Part shown: positions 33,408-42,350 of the stretch, in pieces
Layout of the letters: every line of letters starts with the position of its first letter
Numbering within the stretch: position 1 is the first letter of the stretch
Assembly (NCBI RefSeq): GCF_900169165.1
Contig: NZ_FXYY01000013.1
Location: 30,775 to 94,774 of the forward strand
Direction of reading: 5' to 3'
DNA: 64,000 nt
From: Brevibacterium linens ATCC 9172
GTDB taxonomy: Bacteria; Actinomycetota; Actinomycetes; Actinomycetales; Brevibacteriaceae
The notes under the pieces: model-generated
Databases searched by the model: none
Told to the model about the DNA's origin: nothing
What the model saw: the letters and a program-made list of their open reading frames with translations, nothing else
Translations under genes and position numbers: made by a program

Positions 33408-34898
33408 GTGACTTCGACAGATCCCGCCGCGAATGCGGCACAGACACCATCCGCATCCACTCGTGACGGGCAGGCGGCGATGCCGACTCCGCGCATCGTC
33501 TCCTCCGCAGCCGATATCCACTCGATCCTCGCCGAATTCGGCTCCCAGGGGACGAAGACGACGGCCGTGATCATTCTCGCTCTCGGCGGGATCTTCATGG
33601 ATGCCTACGACTTCTCCTCTCTGGCCTTCGGCATCACCGCCATCCAGGAGCAGTTCGGCCTGAACGGCTTCATGACCGGACTCGTCAACGCCGCGATCAT
33701 GGTCGGAGCCGTCATCGGCGCACTCTTCGGCGGATACCTCGTCGATCGGTTCGGGCGCTACAGGCTCTTCATGGCCGATATGGTCTTCTTCGTCGTCGCC
33801 GCCATCGGCTGTGCCATGGCACCGAACGAATGGGTCCTCATCGTCTTCCGCTTCGTCATGGGCATCGGCGTCGGACTCGATCTGCCGGTGGCGATGGCGT
33901 TCCTCGCCGAATTCTCGAAGCTCAAAGGCAGAGGCAATCGCTCACAGCGTGTCAACGCCTGGTCGCCGGCCTGGTACTTCGCCACTGGTATGGGCTACGT
34001 CATCGTGCTCATCATCTTCATCACCCTGCCGTATGACCAGCATGCGATCCTGTGGCGCATCGTCGTCGGCTTCGGTGCTGTGCCGGCCCTCATCGTCCTC
34101 CTCGTCCGCCGCCGCTACCTTGCCGAATCACCCGAATGGCTGGCCAACCAGGGCGACCTGCGAGGCGCCGTCGAAGTCATGCGCAGCCACCACAACCTCA
34201 ACGTCGAACTCGCTCCCGCCGACGCCCGCAAGGCCCCGAACGCTTCGTCCGCCCCGGTCAAGGGCGGACGGTGGGCCGGCTTCGCCGAACTCTTCTCCCC
34301 GCGCTACCGGGTGCGCACGATCGTCGCGCTCTGCGTCTCCGTGTTCTCGACCTTCGGCTACAACGCCGTCGCCTACGGCACCCCGCTCATCATCACCACG
34401 CTCTTCCACCAGACCCCGCTGGTCACGATCATCGCCTCACTGGTCATCAACCTGGGCTTCGGAACGATCGGCGGCCTGTTGGGCATGAGCATCGTCAACC
34501 GCTTCGGCACCCGGAAGATCACCCTCATCGGATTCGTCATCCAGGCTCTGGCTCTGGGAACGCTGGCCCTGGTGGGCATCCCGAACGGGGCTCTCGTCCT
34601 CGTCGCCGTGGCCATGCTCGCGGCCTTCGTCTTCGCTCAGGCCGGCGGGCCGGGAGCGAACCTCATGAACTATGCGACCCTGTCCTATCCGACGCGGCTG
34701 CGCGGAATCGGCATCGGATTCAACCAGTCTGTCCTGCGCGCGTTCTCGATCGTCTCGCTCATCATGTTCCCGATCCTCGCGGCGTCCCTGGGCACCGGAG
34801 TGTTCTGGATCGTCGCCTGCGCACCGCTGGCCGGCGCGATCGCCGTCGGCATCGTCGCCTGGGACCCGACCGCCAAGGACGTCGAACACGAGAGCTGA
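33408..34898 (+). CDS. MFS transporter (sugar/aromatic-acid porter type)
   Basis: 496 aa from GTG 33408; an ATG at 33481 is an alternative start, and neither has a strong ribosome binding site. Twelve membrane segments. FGGYLVDRFGRYRLFM is the loop 2-3 motif, AESPEWLANQGD the characteristic PESPRWL-like signature of the sugar porter/aromatic acid group, and FGYNAVAYGTPLI follows in segment 7. It probably imports a carboxylated or aromatic nutrient. The same-strand hairpin upstream suggests it has its own promoter rather than belonging to the monooxygenase operon. Confidence 0.85.
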   Translation: MTSTDPAANAAQTPSASTRDGQAAMPTPRIVSSAADIHSILAEFGSQGTKTTAVIILALGGIFMDAYDFSSLAFGITAIQEQFGLNGFMTGLVNAAIMVGAVIGALFGGYLVDRFGRYRLFMADMVFFVVAAIGCAMAPNEWVLIVFRFVMGIGVGLDLPVAMAFLAEFSKLKGRGNRSQRVNAWSPAWYFATGMGYVIVLIIFITLPYDQHAILWRIVVGFGAVPALIVLLVRRRYLAESPEWLANQGDLRGAVEVMRSHHNLNVELAPADARKAPNASSAPVKGGRWAGFAELFSPRYRVRTIVALCVSVFSTFGYNAVAYGTPLIITTLFHQTPLVTIIASLVINLGFGTIGGLLGMSIVNRFGTRKITLIGFVIQALALGTLALVGIPNGALVLVAVAMLAAFVFAQAGGPGANLMNYATLSYPTRLRGIGIGFNQSVLRAFSIVSLIMFPILAASLGTGVFWIVACAPLAGAIAVGIVAWDPTAKDVEHES

Positions 34899-34992
34899 GA
34901 GTCTCGCTGAGTGTTCTCGCCTCACCACTGTGTCTGTCGCCGACGACCGGCTGAAACGCCCAAGACCAGGGGAAACGGCCAAACAGAGCATG

Positions 34993-35006
34993 AATGGTAT
35001 GCCATT
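34993..35006. promoter_or_regulatory. Candidate GntR operator 1
   Basis: Inverted repeat AATGG-TATG-CCATT. Its core TGGTATGCCA differs by one base from TGGTATCCCA at 35185-35194. The nearest fitting regulator is the GntR/FCD gene at 36791-37567. Confidence 0.45.
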
Positions 35007-35184
35007 ACACGAAGTGGCATATCGGCTGTGGTGCGATCGCGTCCCCGTCCAGGCGGTCGTGGCCGATCGGCGCGAATAGAGGGGCTAGGCGAAATCTCCC
35101 GGCGCGATTCATTGCCACCGGGATGTGAGCTGGGTTACTCTGAATTCGTCAGATGGCCGTGCCGCAGTGCTGTGTTTACTTTTT

Positions 35185-35194
35185 TGGTATCCCA
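35185..35194. promoter_or_regulatory. Candidate GntR operator 2
   Basis: TGGTATCCCA, 35 bp upstream of the NCS1 pseudogene ATG and within an AT-rich stretch, fits a promoter-overlapping site for the same regulator as operator 1. Confidence 0.4.
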
Positions 35195-35228
35195 GTTGGG
35201 CATTGATCGGATCCAAGGAGTGGACTGC

Positions 35229-36061
35229 ATGAGGAAGACCGAGTCGGCGGAGGCACCCGTGCCCACCCGCCTGGGGCCCAGCCCCGATCAGCTGGCGGCT
35301 CACCGCATCAGTCCGCGCTTCTACAATGCGGACCTCGCCCCGTCCCGTAAGAAGGGGCGCAGCTGGACGGCCTACAGCGTCTTCACCCTGTGGGCCAACG
35401 ATGTCCACTCCCTGGGCAACTACGGGTTCGCACTGGGACTCTTCGCTCTCGGCCTCGGAGCCTGGCAGATCCTCGTGGCGCTCCTCGTCGGTGCCGCTCT
35501 GCTGTTCTTCCTGCTCACCCTCTCCGGTTTCATGGGATACAAGACGGGAGTGCCCTATCCGGTGATGAGCCGGATCTCCTTCGGCATCCATGGGGCCCAA
35601 CTGGCCGCCTCGGTGAGGGGCATCGTCGCCATCGCCTGGTTCTCATCTCCGCCGTCATCGGCTTCGTCATCCTGCCGTGGAACCTGTACGACTCACCGGT
35701 GGTCATCGTCTACTTCCTCGGCGGACTCGGCGCCCTGCTCGGACCCCTCTTCGGCGTGATCATGGTCGATTACTGGGTGGTGCGCAGAACGAAGGTCAAT
35801 GTGCCCCAGCTCTACACCGAGGCCGGAGACGGCGAATACTTCTACCACCGCGGCGTCAACTGGCGAGCCATCGGAGCCTTCATCCCCGCCTCGGCGATCT
35901 CGCTGGTCTTCGCTCTTGTGCCTGCATTCGCCGGCTTCTCCGAGTTCTCCTGGTTCTCCGGTGCCGCGATTGCCGCGCTCATCTACTTCGTCATCGCCCG
36001 CCGCGACTTCACCTTCCGTGAGGTCGACGGTGAGGAGATCGCCGTCCCGACCCACCACTGA
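35229..36061 (+). pseudogene. NCS1-family transporter with internal deletion and frameshift
   Basis: From ATG 35229 (AAGGAG site) the frame encodes 138 residues that match the N-terminal third of an NCS1 allantoin/hydantoin/nucleobase permease, including WANDVHSLGNYGFALG and KTGVPYPVMSRISFG, up to VRGIVAIAWF. At about 35641-35644 it jumps, out of frame, to LISAVIGFVILPWNLY and the C-terminal third (IMVDYWVVRRTKVN). Intact homologues are about 480-500 aa, so roughly 200 residues of the middle are missing. Translation from the original start would end in a nonsense tail at 35759. The racemase gene follows 13 bp later, so the operon was a cyclic-ureide uptake and racemisation unit. Confidence 0.85.
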
Positions 36062-36074
36062 TCGGAGCCGACCT

Positions 36075-36890
36075 ATGAGAATCCTCGTCGTCAACGTCAA
36101 CACGACCGAGTCGATGACCGAAGGCATCGCCCGCGCGGCACGGCAGGCCGCCTCGGCGGGAACCGAGATCATCGGTCTGACTCCCGACTTCGGCGCCGAA
36201 TCCTGTGAAGGCAACGTCGAAAGCCATCTTGCAGCCCTCGGCGTCATGGATGCGGTTCTGAAATACCCCGGCGAGTTCGATGCCGTGATCCAAGCCGGGT
36301 ACGGCGAGCACGGCCGCGAAGGCCTGCAGGAGCTGCTGGACGTGCCGGTCATCGACATCACCGAGGCGGGGGCGGCCCTGGCGATGTTCCTCGGGCGTCG
36401 CTTCTCGGTCGTCACCACGCTCGATCGGACCGTTCCGCTCATCGAGGACCGACTGCTGTTGGCCGGCTTCGACGCCGACTGCGTGTCCGTGCGGGCATCG
36501 GGGATGGCCGTGCTCGAGCTCGAGGAGAACCCGCAGGCCGCGATCGAGGCGATCGCCGATCAGGCCGCCGAGGCGGTCGACCGTGACCGTGCCGAAGTCA
36601 TCGTGCTCGGCTGCGGGGGAATGGCGGAGCTCGGCGAGACGATCACGCAGCGCAGTGCCGTGCCCGTCGTCGACGGAGTCACGGCCGCTGTGCGCCTGGC
36701 CGAATCTCTCGTCGGACTGGGGCTGAGCACGTCGAAGGTGCGCACCTTTGCTCCTGCCCGGGAGAAGAAGCTCAGCGGCTGGCCGTTCGGTCAGTCGGCG
36801 CCGGCCGAATCTCCAGTGGCCGAATCCTCAGTGGGATCTCCGGCGGCGGGATCGGCGGCAGGATCTTCGCCGGCGGCAGGATCGGCTTGA
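36075..36890 (+). CDS. Asp/Glu/hydantoin (or allantoin) racemase family protein
   Basis: 271 aa from ATG 36075. The fold start ILVVNVNTTESMTEGI and the second catalytic cysteine in VLGCGGMAEL (Cys180) are present. The first cysteine, expected near residue 75, is replaced by Gly in IQAGYGEHG, so the two-base racemase mechanism may not operate as in classical hydantoin racemases. The core ends about residue 235. The last 35 residues are an Ala/Ser/Gly/Pro-rich tail whose DNA overlaps the convergent GntR gene by 100 bp. Its neighbours (NCS1 transporter remnant, GntR) point to hydantoin or allantoin metabolism. Confidence 0.8.
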   Translation: MRILVVNVNTTESMTEGIARAARQAASAGTEIIGLTPDFGAESCEGNVESHLAALGVMDAVLKYPGEFDAVIQAGYGEHGREGLQELLDVPVIDITEAGAALAMFLGRRFSVVTTLDRTVPLIEDRLLLAGFDADCVSVRASGMAVLELEENPQAAIEAIADQAAEAVDRDRAEVIVLGCGGMAELGETITQRSAVPVVDGVTAAVRLAESLVGLGLSTSKVRTFAPAREKKLSGWPFGQSAPAESPVAESSVGSPAAGSAAGSSPAAGSA

Positions 36891-37567
36891 CCCTCGAGGG
36901 GACCGGATCGGGCCAACCGCTTCGAATGCTTGTCGTGCTGCTCCTGGCTCGTCCCCAGGTGGCGGCCGGCCAGTGACCCGGCCAGCGCCTGATCCCGGCG
37001 GGCGATGGCGTCGAAGAGTTCGGCATGCTCGGTGGCGACGACGGCAAGGTCATCATGTTGGCTCAGCTGCCACCGCATCCGCGAATCCAGCAGGGCACCG
37101 ATCTCACCGAGGAGTTCATTGCCCGAGAGCTCGGTGACGATGGCGTGGAACTCCGCGGCACAGCGATGGGCACCGGCGACGTCCCCGGCGTCGGCGAGCT
37201 CCCGGCCCTTGAGCATCGTGGCCTCCAACCGGGCCAGCCCCTCCCTGGTATGGCGCTGAGCGGCGAGTTCGAAGGAGAGGACGTCGAAGACCGTGCGCAC
37301 CTCGTTGAGGTCGGCGATGTCGCTGGGGGAGAACTCCCTGACCGTCGACCAGGTGTTCGGACGGTTCGTCACCAGCCCTTCCGAGGCCAGCTTCTTCAGC
37401 GCCTCGCGGATGGGCACCCTGGAGACGCCGAGCTCGGTGGCGAGGTTGCGTTCGACCAGACGCGAACCCGGTCGACGATGGCCTTCGATGATCTCATTGC
37501 GCAACGCCTCCGTGACTCGAACGGTCTCCGACTGGGGACTCTCAGCAGACTTCATCCGGTCCCTCAC
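36791..37567 (-). CDS. GntR-family regulator with FCD ligand domain
   Basis: 258 aa from GTG 37567; ATG 37555 is possible. The winged helix-turn-helix includes RLVERNLATELGVSRVPIREALKKL. The FCD domain (about residues 85-215) holds the metal-binding His and Asp pattern seen in acid-sensing members. A Pro/Ala/Asp-rich tail of about 40 residues is encoded where the convergent racemase gene overlaps. The GTG overlaps the DUF885 stop by 4 bp. The TGGTATnCCA motifs upstream of the NCS1 remnant may be its sites (inference). Confidence 0.88.
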   Translation of the reverse strand: MRDRMKSAESPQSETVRVTEALRNEIIEGHRRPGSRLVERNLATELGVSRVPIREALKKLASEGLVTNRPNTWSTVREFSPSDIADLNEVRTVFDVLSFELAAQRHTREGLARLEATMLKGRELADAGDVAGAHRCAAEFHAIVTELSGNELLGEIGALLDSRMRWQLSQHDDLAVVATEHAELFDAIARRDQALAGSLAGRHLGTSQEQHDKHSKRLARSGPLEGQADPAAGEDPAADPAAGDPTEDSATGDSAGAD

Positions 37568-39237
37568 CGTGAGCGCTTCATGGCGCGGCCCAGAGTATCG
37601 AGCCCGACCGAGCCGAGTCCCAATGCCCGAGTGTGGAAGTCCTTGAGATCGAAGTCGGATCCTGCCGCAGACTTCGCCTCGTCACGGTACTGCTCCCACA
37701 GCCGCTGACCGATCTTGTAGCTCGGTGCCTGTCCGGGCCAGCCGAGGTAGCGGTCGAGCTCGAAGGCCAGGAACGATCGATCCATGGCCACATTGTCGGT
37801 GAGGAACTGCCAGGCTTTCTCCCGGTTCCAGATTCCTCCGCCGAGGCTCTCAGGTGCCTGAAGACGCAAGTGGAAGCCGATGTCGAGGACCACGCGAGCG
37901 GCACGCAGCCGCTGCGAATCGAGCATGCCCAGATAATCGCCGGGGTCGTCGAGGAATCCGAGATCGGCCATGAGTTTCTCCGCGTACAGTGCCCACCCCT
38001 CACCGTGGCCGGACACCCAGCACATGAGGCGGCGCCAGCGGTTGAGTGTGTCGGAGACGTAGGTGGCCTGGCCGACTTGCAGATGGTGGCCGGGCACACC
38101 CTCGTGGTAGACGGTGGTCTTCTCCTGCCAGGTGGCGAATTCGGTGACGCCTTCGGGCACCGACCACCACATGCGGCCGGGGCGGGAGAAGTCGTCGGTC
38201 GGGCCCGTGTAGTAGATGCCGCCGGTGGCCGAGGGCGCGATCATGCACTCGATCGTGCGCACGGGTTCGGGAATATCGAAATGGGACTTGCCGAGTTCGC
38301 GGATGGCCTCATCGGCCACGTCCTGCATCCAGGTCCGCAGCGCCTCGGCGCCGTTCAGGGTCCGCTGCGGATCGTTGTTCAGCGCGTCCATGACCTCGAA
38401 CGGATCGGCGCCGGGCATGATCGTCGCAGCCACCTCGCGCTGCTCGGCATCGATGCGCTCGAGTTCGCCGAGACCCCAGGCATAGGTTTCGTCGAAGTCC
38501 ACCTGCGCACCGAGGAAGTCCCGGGAGTAGAGCGCATAGGCGTCGCGACCGCACGCTTCGTCCTCGCCGGCGGCAGGCAGCACCTCTTCGCCGAGGAAAT
38601 CGGCCAGTCCCGCGGCGGACTTGCGGGCCGCCTCGGCGTGGGTGTCGAGATCCGAACGCAGAGCGTCGGGAACCTCGGCTCCGGCGACGAGACGATCGAA
38701 GTTGCTGCCGGGCTCGGCCAGGGCACGGGCCTGTTCGATGACCTTCTCGACCTGGATGCGGGCAGCGACGCGGCCGTTGTCGCGCGCCATCGCCAGGGAT
38801 TCCTGGTAGCCGGCCAGCGAGCCGGGCACAGCGGCCAGAGTGGTCGAGATCGTCTCCCAATCGGCCGTGGTCTCCGTGGGCATGAGGTCGAAGGAGTCAC
38901 GGACCTGCTGCAGCGGGGATTCGATGACATTGAGGCTGGCGTGCTTGATCCCGGCGGCGAAATAGTCCCGATCGACGCCGAGACGATCACGCATCGCGTC
39001 GATGGTCACGAGGTCGACATCGTCGAGGTCGGAGCCGGCCTCAACCTCATCGAGGCGGGCCAGGGTCCGGACGGTGACCTCGTTGACCGCGGAGAGCCCG
39101 GCCGGAGAGAAGTCGTCGAAGCCCTGCGCACCGTCGAGTCCGAGGTAGAGGGCGAGCGAGGGGGAGAGGGCGAGCATGTCATCGACGTAGTCTTCGGCGA
39201 CCGCATCGACGGCGGAGGGGGTTCTCTTCTCAGTCAT
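37564..39237 (-). CDS. DUF885-family (putative zinc-dependent peptidase-like) protein
   Basis: 557 aa from ATG 39237, cytoplasmic, no signal peptide. DUF885 proteins resemble gluzincin metallopeptidases. The HEXXH-like motif here is the family variant HEGVPGHHLQ, in TTVYHEGVPGHHLQVGQAT, with downstream GWALYAEKLM. Proposed substrates are small peptides or amino-acid conjugates. It is followed by a GntR regulator whose GTG overlaps its TGA, so both are coexpressed. This is odd for a regulator of an upstream ureide operon and may mean the GntR also senses a product of this enzyme. Confidence 0.87.
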   Translation of the reverse strand: MTEKRTPSAVDAVAEDYVDDMLALSPSLALYLGLDGAQGFDDFSPAGLSAVNEVTVRTLARLDEVEAGSDLDDVDLVTIDAMRDRLGVDRDYFAAGIKHASLNVIESPLQQVRDSFDLMPTETTADWETISTTLAAVPGSLAGYQESLAMARDNGRVAARIQVEKVIEQARALAEPGSNFDRLVAGAEVPDALRSDLDTHAEAARKSAAGLADFLGEEVLPAAGEDEACGRDAYALYSRDFLGAQVDFDETYAWGLGELERIDAEQREVAATIMPGADPFEVMDALNNDPQRTLNGAEALRTWMQDVADEAIRELGKSHFDIPEPVRTIECMIAPSATGGIYYTGPTDDFSRPGRMWWSVPEGVTEFATWQEKTTVYHEGVPGHHLQVGQATYVSDTLNRWRRLMCWVSGHGEGWALYAEKLMADLGFLDDPGDYLGMLDSQRLRAARVVLDIGFHLRLQAPESLGGGIWNREKAWQFLTDNVAMDRSFLAFELDRYLGWPGQAPSYKIGQRLWEQYRDEAKSAAGSDFDLKDFHTRALGLGSVGLDTLGRAMKRSR

Positions 39238-39355
39238 GATGACCACCCTATCGCGAGCTGAGTCACATCCGCGGTGGACCGGACCGCGCAATCGCGGGGA
39301 ACCCGCTAATGTGTCACTGTTCCCCGCCGACAGCAGAAAGAGAGACCGAATTCCC

Positions 39356-40552
39356 GTGGCACGAGCGAAGCTGTGGACGAAGGACTTCATCGTCGGAATC
39401 GGGCTCAACCTGACGATGTCGATGGTCTTCTACCTGCTCATGACATCGATGGCCGGGTACGCGGTGGCACGGTTCTCCGCCGGTGAGGCCGCTGCCGGCT
39501 TCGCCTCCTCATCGTTCGTCGTCGGTGCCGTGATCGCTCGCGTGCTGACGGGCAAGTACCTCGACTTCATCGGTCGCCGCAAGCTGCTCATCATCACCAT
39601 GGCGGTCTCCGTGCTCGCCTCACTGGCCTATATCTTCGCCGGCGACCTCACTCTGCTGCTGACGCTGCGCATCGTCCACGGAATCGCCTTCGGTGCCGGG
39701 AACACGGCGATCATGACGGCGATCCAGAGCATCATCCCCGCCTCTCGCCGAGGCGAGGGCACCGGATACTTCGGCACGGCGACGACCCTGTCGACGGCGC
39801 TCGGACCGTACCTGGGGGTCATCCTGCCCCGTGAGTTCGACTTCGTCATGCTCTTCGTCGCCTCGGCGTTCATGTCCGTCCTCGCCCTCATCTGCTGTCT
39901 CCTCATTCGGCTTCCGGTGCAGGAGATCAGCGACTACCAGCGGCGGACGAAATGGCATCTCAAGCTCGGCACCCTCGTCGACCGGGACGGACTGCGGATC
40001 GGCTCGGTCATGCTTCTGGCGGGCACCGCCTACGCCGCGGCGCTGGTGTTCCTCGCCGGATATGCGGCCGAACACGGCGTCGCCTCGGCCGCGTCCCTGT
40101 TCTTCGTGGCCTTCGCCGTGGCGTCGCTGTTCGCCCGCCTGTTCGTCGGCCGGCTGCAGGACACGCTCGGAGACAATGCGGTGATCTTCCCCGTCTTCAT
40201 CGCCGATATCGCCGGCAACGTCCTGCTGGCGCTGTGGCCGACGATGACGGGCATCGTCCTGGCCGGAGTGCTCATCGGTCTCGGCTTCGGCTCCCTGATG
40301 CCATGCATGCAGGCCATCACCGTCAAATCCGTGCCGATGAACCGCGTCCCCGTCGCCACCGCGTCGTTCTTCCTGCTCCTCGACGCGGGGTCCGGCATCG
40401 GCCCCGTCGTCCTCGGCTTCCTCTACCCGTTCACCGGTGGAAACGGCATGTTCCTGGTCTGCGCCGGACTCGTCGTGGTCGCCATCGGCGTGTACGTGTG
40501 GGTGCACGGACGTCGCCGAGGCGGTCGCCCCGGCCGCGAATACCTCACCTGA
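39356..40552 (+). CDS. MFS transporter
   Basis: 398 aa from GTG 39356. About 12 hydrophobic segments, with GKYLDFIGRRKLLI (loop 2-3 motif) and GYFGTATTLSTALGPYLGV in segment 5, as in drug or metabolite efflux proteins. GTG 39311 would add 15 residues but lacks membrane-like sequence. Divergent from DUF885, with 118 bp between. Nine bases after its stop begins copy 2 of the 62-bp palindromic repeat. Confidence 0.83.
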   Translation: MARAKLWTKDFIVGIGLNLTMSMVFYLLMTSMAGYAVARFSAGEAAAGFASSSFVVGAVIARVLTGKYLDFIGRRKLLIITMAVSVLASLAYIFAGDLTLLLTLRIVHGIAFGAGNTAIMTAIQSIIPASRRGEGTGYFGTATTLSTALGPYLGVILPREFDFVMLFVASAFMSVLALICCLLIRLPVQEISDYQRRTKWHLKLGTLVDRDGLRIGSVMLLAGTAYAAALVFLAGYAAEHGVASAASLFFVAFAVASLFARLFVGRLQDTLGDNAVIFPVFIADIAGNVLLALWPTMTGIVLAGVLIGLGFGSLMPCMQAITVKSVPMNRVPVATASFFLLLDAGSGIGPVVLGFLYPFTGGNGMFLVCAGLVVVAIGVYVWVHGRRRGGRPGREYLT

Positions 40553-40561
40553 CACCCCTTA

Positions 40562-40623
40562 TTGCTACCTGACGGCGGCCCAGCAACCTCGCGCCAGGTT
40601 GCTGAGCCGCCGTCAGGTAGCAA
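40562..40623. repeat. 62-bp palindromic intergenic repeat, copy 2
   Basis: Same length and 60/62 identical to the element at 27672-27733. The two differences fall in the right arm (40595 and 40605), making two stem mismatches. It starts 9 bp past the MFS stop codon and ends 61 bp before the nitrilase-family start. Confidence 0.9.
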
Positions 40624-40684
40624 CGGGGAGGGGTGGTCGCGATAGGCTTGAGTCCCCAAAGTCTGCCGCCCCGGGAGGATGAGG

Positions 40685-41482
40685 ATGAAGTTCGCGCTCG
40701 CTCAGATCAACACCACCACCGAGGTGGCCGACAACCTCGAGAAGGTCCGTTCCCATGCCCGTCAGGCGGCTGCGACGGGAGCCCGGTTCGTCGTCTTCCC
40801 AGAAGCGACGATGTCGGCCTTCGGATCCGGACTGCGCGCCATCGCCGAGGAGCACACCGAGTCGTGGAGACAGGTGCTGAGTGAGCTCGCCGTCGAGACC
40901 GGGATCACCGTCGTCGTCGGCGAATTCGCGGCCACGGAAGACAAGGTCATCAACCTGCTCGCCGTCTATTCCCCTGACGGCCGGCGCAGCGACTATGCGA
41001 AGATCCACCTCTACGATGCCTTCGGCTTCAAGGAATCCGACACCGTCGCGGCGGGGGAGGAGCCGGTGCTCTTCACCGTCGACGGCGAGGACATCGGCCT
41101 GGCGCTGTGCTACGACATCCGCTTCCCGAAGCTCTTCGCCGAACTCAGCCGTCGCGGCGCACGCCTGACCGTCGTCGCCGCCTCCTGGGGTGCAGGACCG
41201 CGCAAGGCCGAACAGTGGGAGATCCTCGCCCGGGCCCGGGCCCTGGATTCGAACATGTTCATCGCCGCACTCGGCCAAGCCGACCCCGAAGTCACCGGGG
41301 TCCCGGTGCCGAAGAAAGGGCCGACCGGAGTCGGCCACAGTCTGGTCTCCGACCCCCTGGGTAAGGTGCTCAACTCACTCGACGGCGCCGAACGGCTCGA
41401 GATCGTCGACGTCGATCTCAGTGCGGCCGACACCGCGGCAGAGACGGTTCCGGTGCTCACGAACGCCAGACTCGGGTACTGA
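40685..41482 (+). CDS. Nitrilase-superfamily amidase (Nit/omega-amidase branch)
   Basis: 265 aa from ATG 40685, preceded by GGGAGG; ATG 40679 is too close to that site. The Glu-Lys-Cys triad is complete: Glu40 in VVFPEATMSAFG, Lys106 in YAKIHLYDAFGF, and Cys142 in LALCYDIRFPKL. The LYDAFG and RFPKLF segments resemble deaminated-glutathione amidase and omega-amidase (Nit1/Nit2) enzymes, which hydrolyse short alpha-keto amides. It is probably a housekeeping metabolite-repair enzyme. A TetR gene follows after 60 bp. Confidence 0.9.
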   Translation: MKFALAQINTTTEVADNLEKVRSHARQAAATGARFVVFPEATMSAFGSGLRAIAEEHTESWRQVLSELAVETGITVVVGEFAATEDKVINLLAVYSPDGRRSDYAKIHLYDAFGFKESDTVAAGEEPVLFTVDGEDIGLALCYDIRFPKLFAELSRRGARLTVVAASWGAGPRKAEQWEILARARALDSNMFIAALGQADPEVTGVPVPKKGPTGVGHSLVSDPLGKVLNSLDGAERLEIVDVDLSAADTAAETVPVLTNARLGY

Positions 41483-41542
41483 CTGCGAATCGTGCGGCCG
41501 ACGCATTTCCGGTGAAAATGCGCCGACTGCAATACTGTTCTC

Positions 41543-42238
41543 ATGAGTTCTGGTTCAGAGGTCCAAGCGTCGCCGCCGGTCGAGGGTCTGCGCGAACGCA
41601 AGAAGCGCGAGCGCGGGCAGGCACTGCGCCGTGCAGCCATCGACCTCGCCCTGGAGAAGGGCTACCACAACGTCACCGTCGAAGACATCTGTGAGCGCTG
41701 CGGAGTCTCGCGGCGAACGTTCTTCAACTACTACTCATCGAAGGAAGAAGCGCTGCTCGGTCGTGCGGACACCGTCTTCGACGAAGAGGACCAACCGGCC
41801 ATCGAGGAGTTCGAGGCCGGGGGACCCCATGGTCGCCTCGTCGCCGACCTCGAACATCTGCTCGCGTTCATCGTCGCCACCCGGATGGAAAAGCGCGACG
41901 ACATGCATCAGTACCATCTCATGCTCAAACAGGACCCGTCGCTGATTCCGCTGCAGATGTCGCGGATGGGCAACAACGAACGGCTCTTCCGACAGATCAT
42001 CCAACGCCGGCTCGACGGGACCTCCTCGGCGCCGGTGGATGTCATGGGGGCTCAAACCGGTGACGGCGTCGACGACGATATCGAAGTCTCTCCGCGAGCC
42101 GAGGCCGTCGCCGCCTTGGCGATGATGGCGCTCAAGGCGACGTTCACCCGGATGCGGCGGGTCGACGGCGATCCGGGCCCCGTGATCGACAGACTCTTCG
42201 ACGAACTGCGCTCACTCTTCCGCGAAGAAGCCGTTTAG
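41543..42238 (+). CDS. TetR/AcrR-family regulator
   Basis: 231 aa from ATG 41543. The DNA-binding domain is at residues 15-65: LEKGYHNVTVEDICERCGVS with SRRTFFNYYSSKEEAL. The C-terminal domain contains a divergent helical ligand pocket with DDDIEVSPRAEAVAALAMM. No neighbouring transporter stands out as its target (nitrilase upstream on the same strand, carboxylase genes convergent), so the regulon is unknown. Confidence 0.88.
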   Translation: MSSGSEVQASPPVEGLRERKKRERGQALRRAAIDLALEKGYHNVTVEDICERCGVSRRTFFNYYSSKEEALLGRADTVFDEEDQPAIEEFEAGGPHGRLVADLEHLLAFIVATRMEKRDDMHQYHLMLKQDPSLIPLQMSRMGNNERLFRQIIQRRLDGTSSAPVDVMGAQTGDGVDDDIEVSPRAEAVAALAMMALKATFTRMRRVDGDPGPVIDRLFDELRSLFREEAV

Positions 42239-42350
42239 GGAGGCAGCCGACTGGAACTGAGGCCGTCGGTCGCCGCTGCCACTTGCGGCGACAGTCGGCA
42301 CGCGAGTCCGACCCCGGTACGGGAGTCCGACGGTGGTCGGCGGCGGGGCT

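Larger units (their letters stand above)
34899..35228. other. 330-bp intergenic region with repeated TGGTAT-type motifs
   Basis: No gene is supported here. The sequence holds AATGGTATGCCATT (34993-35006), TGGCATATC (35015-35023) and TGGTATCCCA (35185-35194), related motifs that look like operators of a GntR/FCD regulator, and an AAGGAG site just before the NCS1 pseudogene start. Part of the region is AT-richer than its surroundings. Confidence 0.5.
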
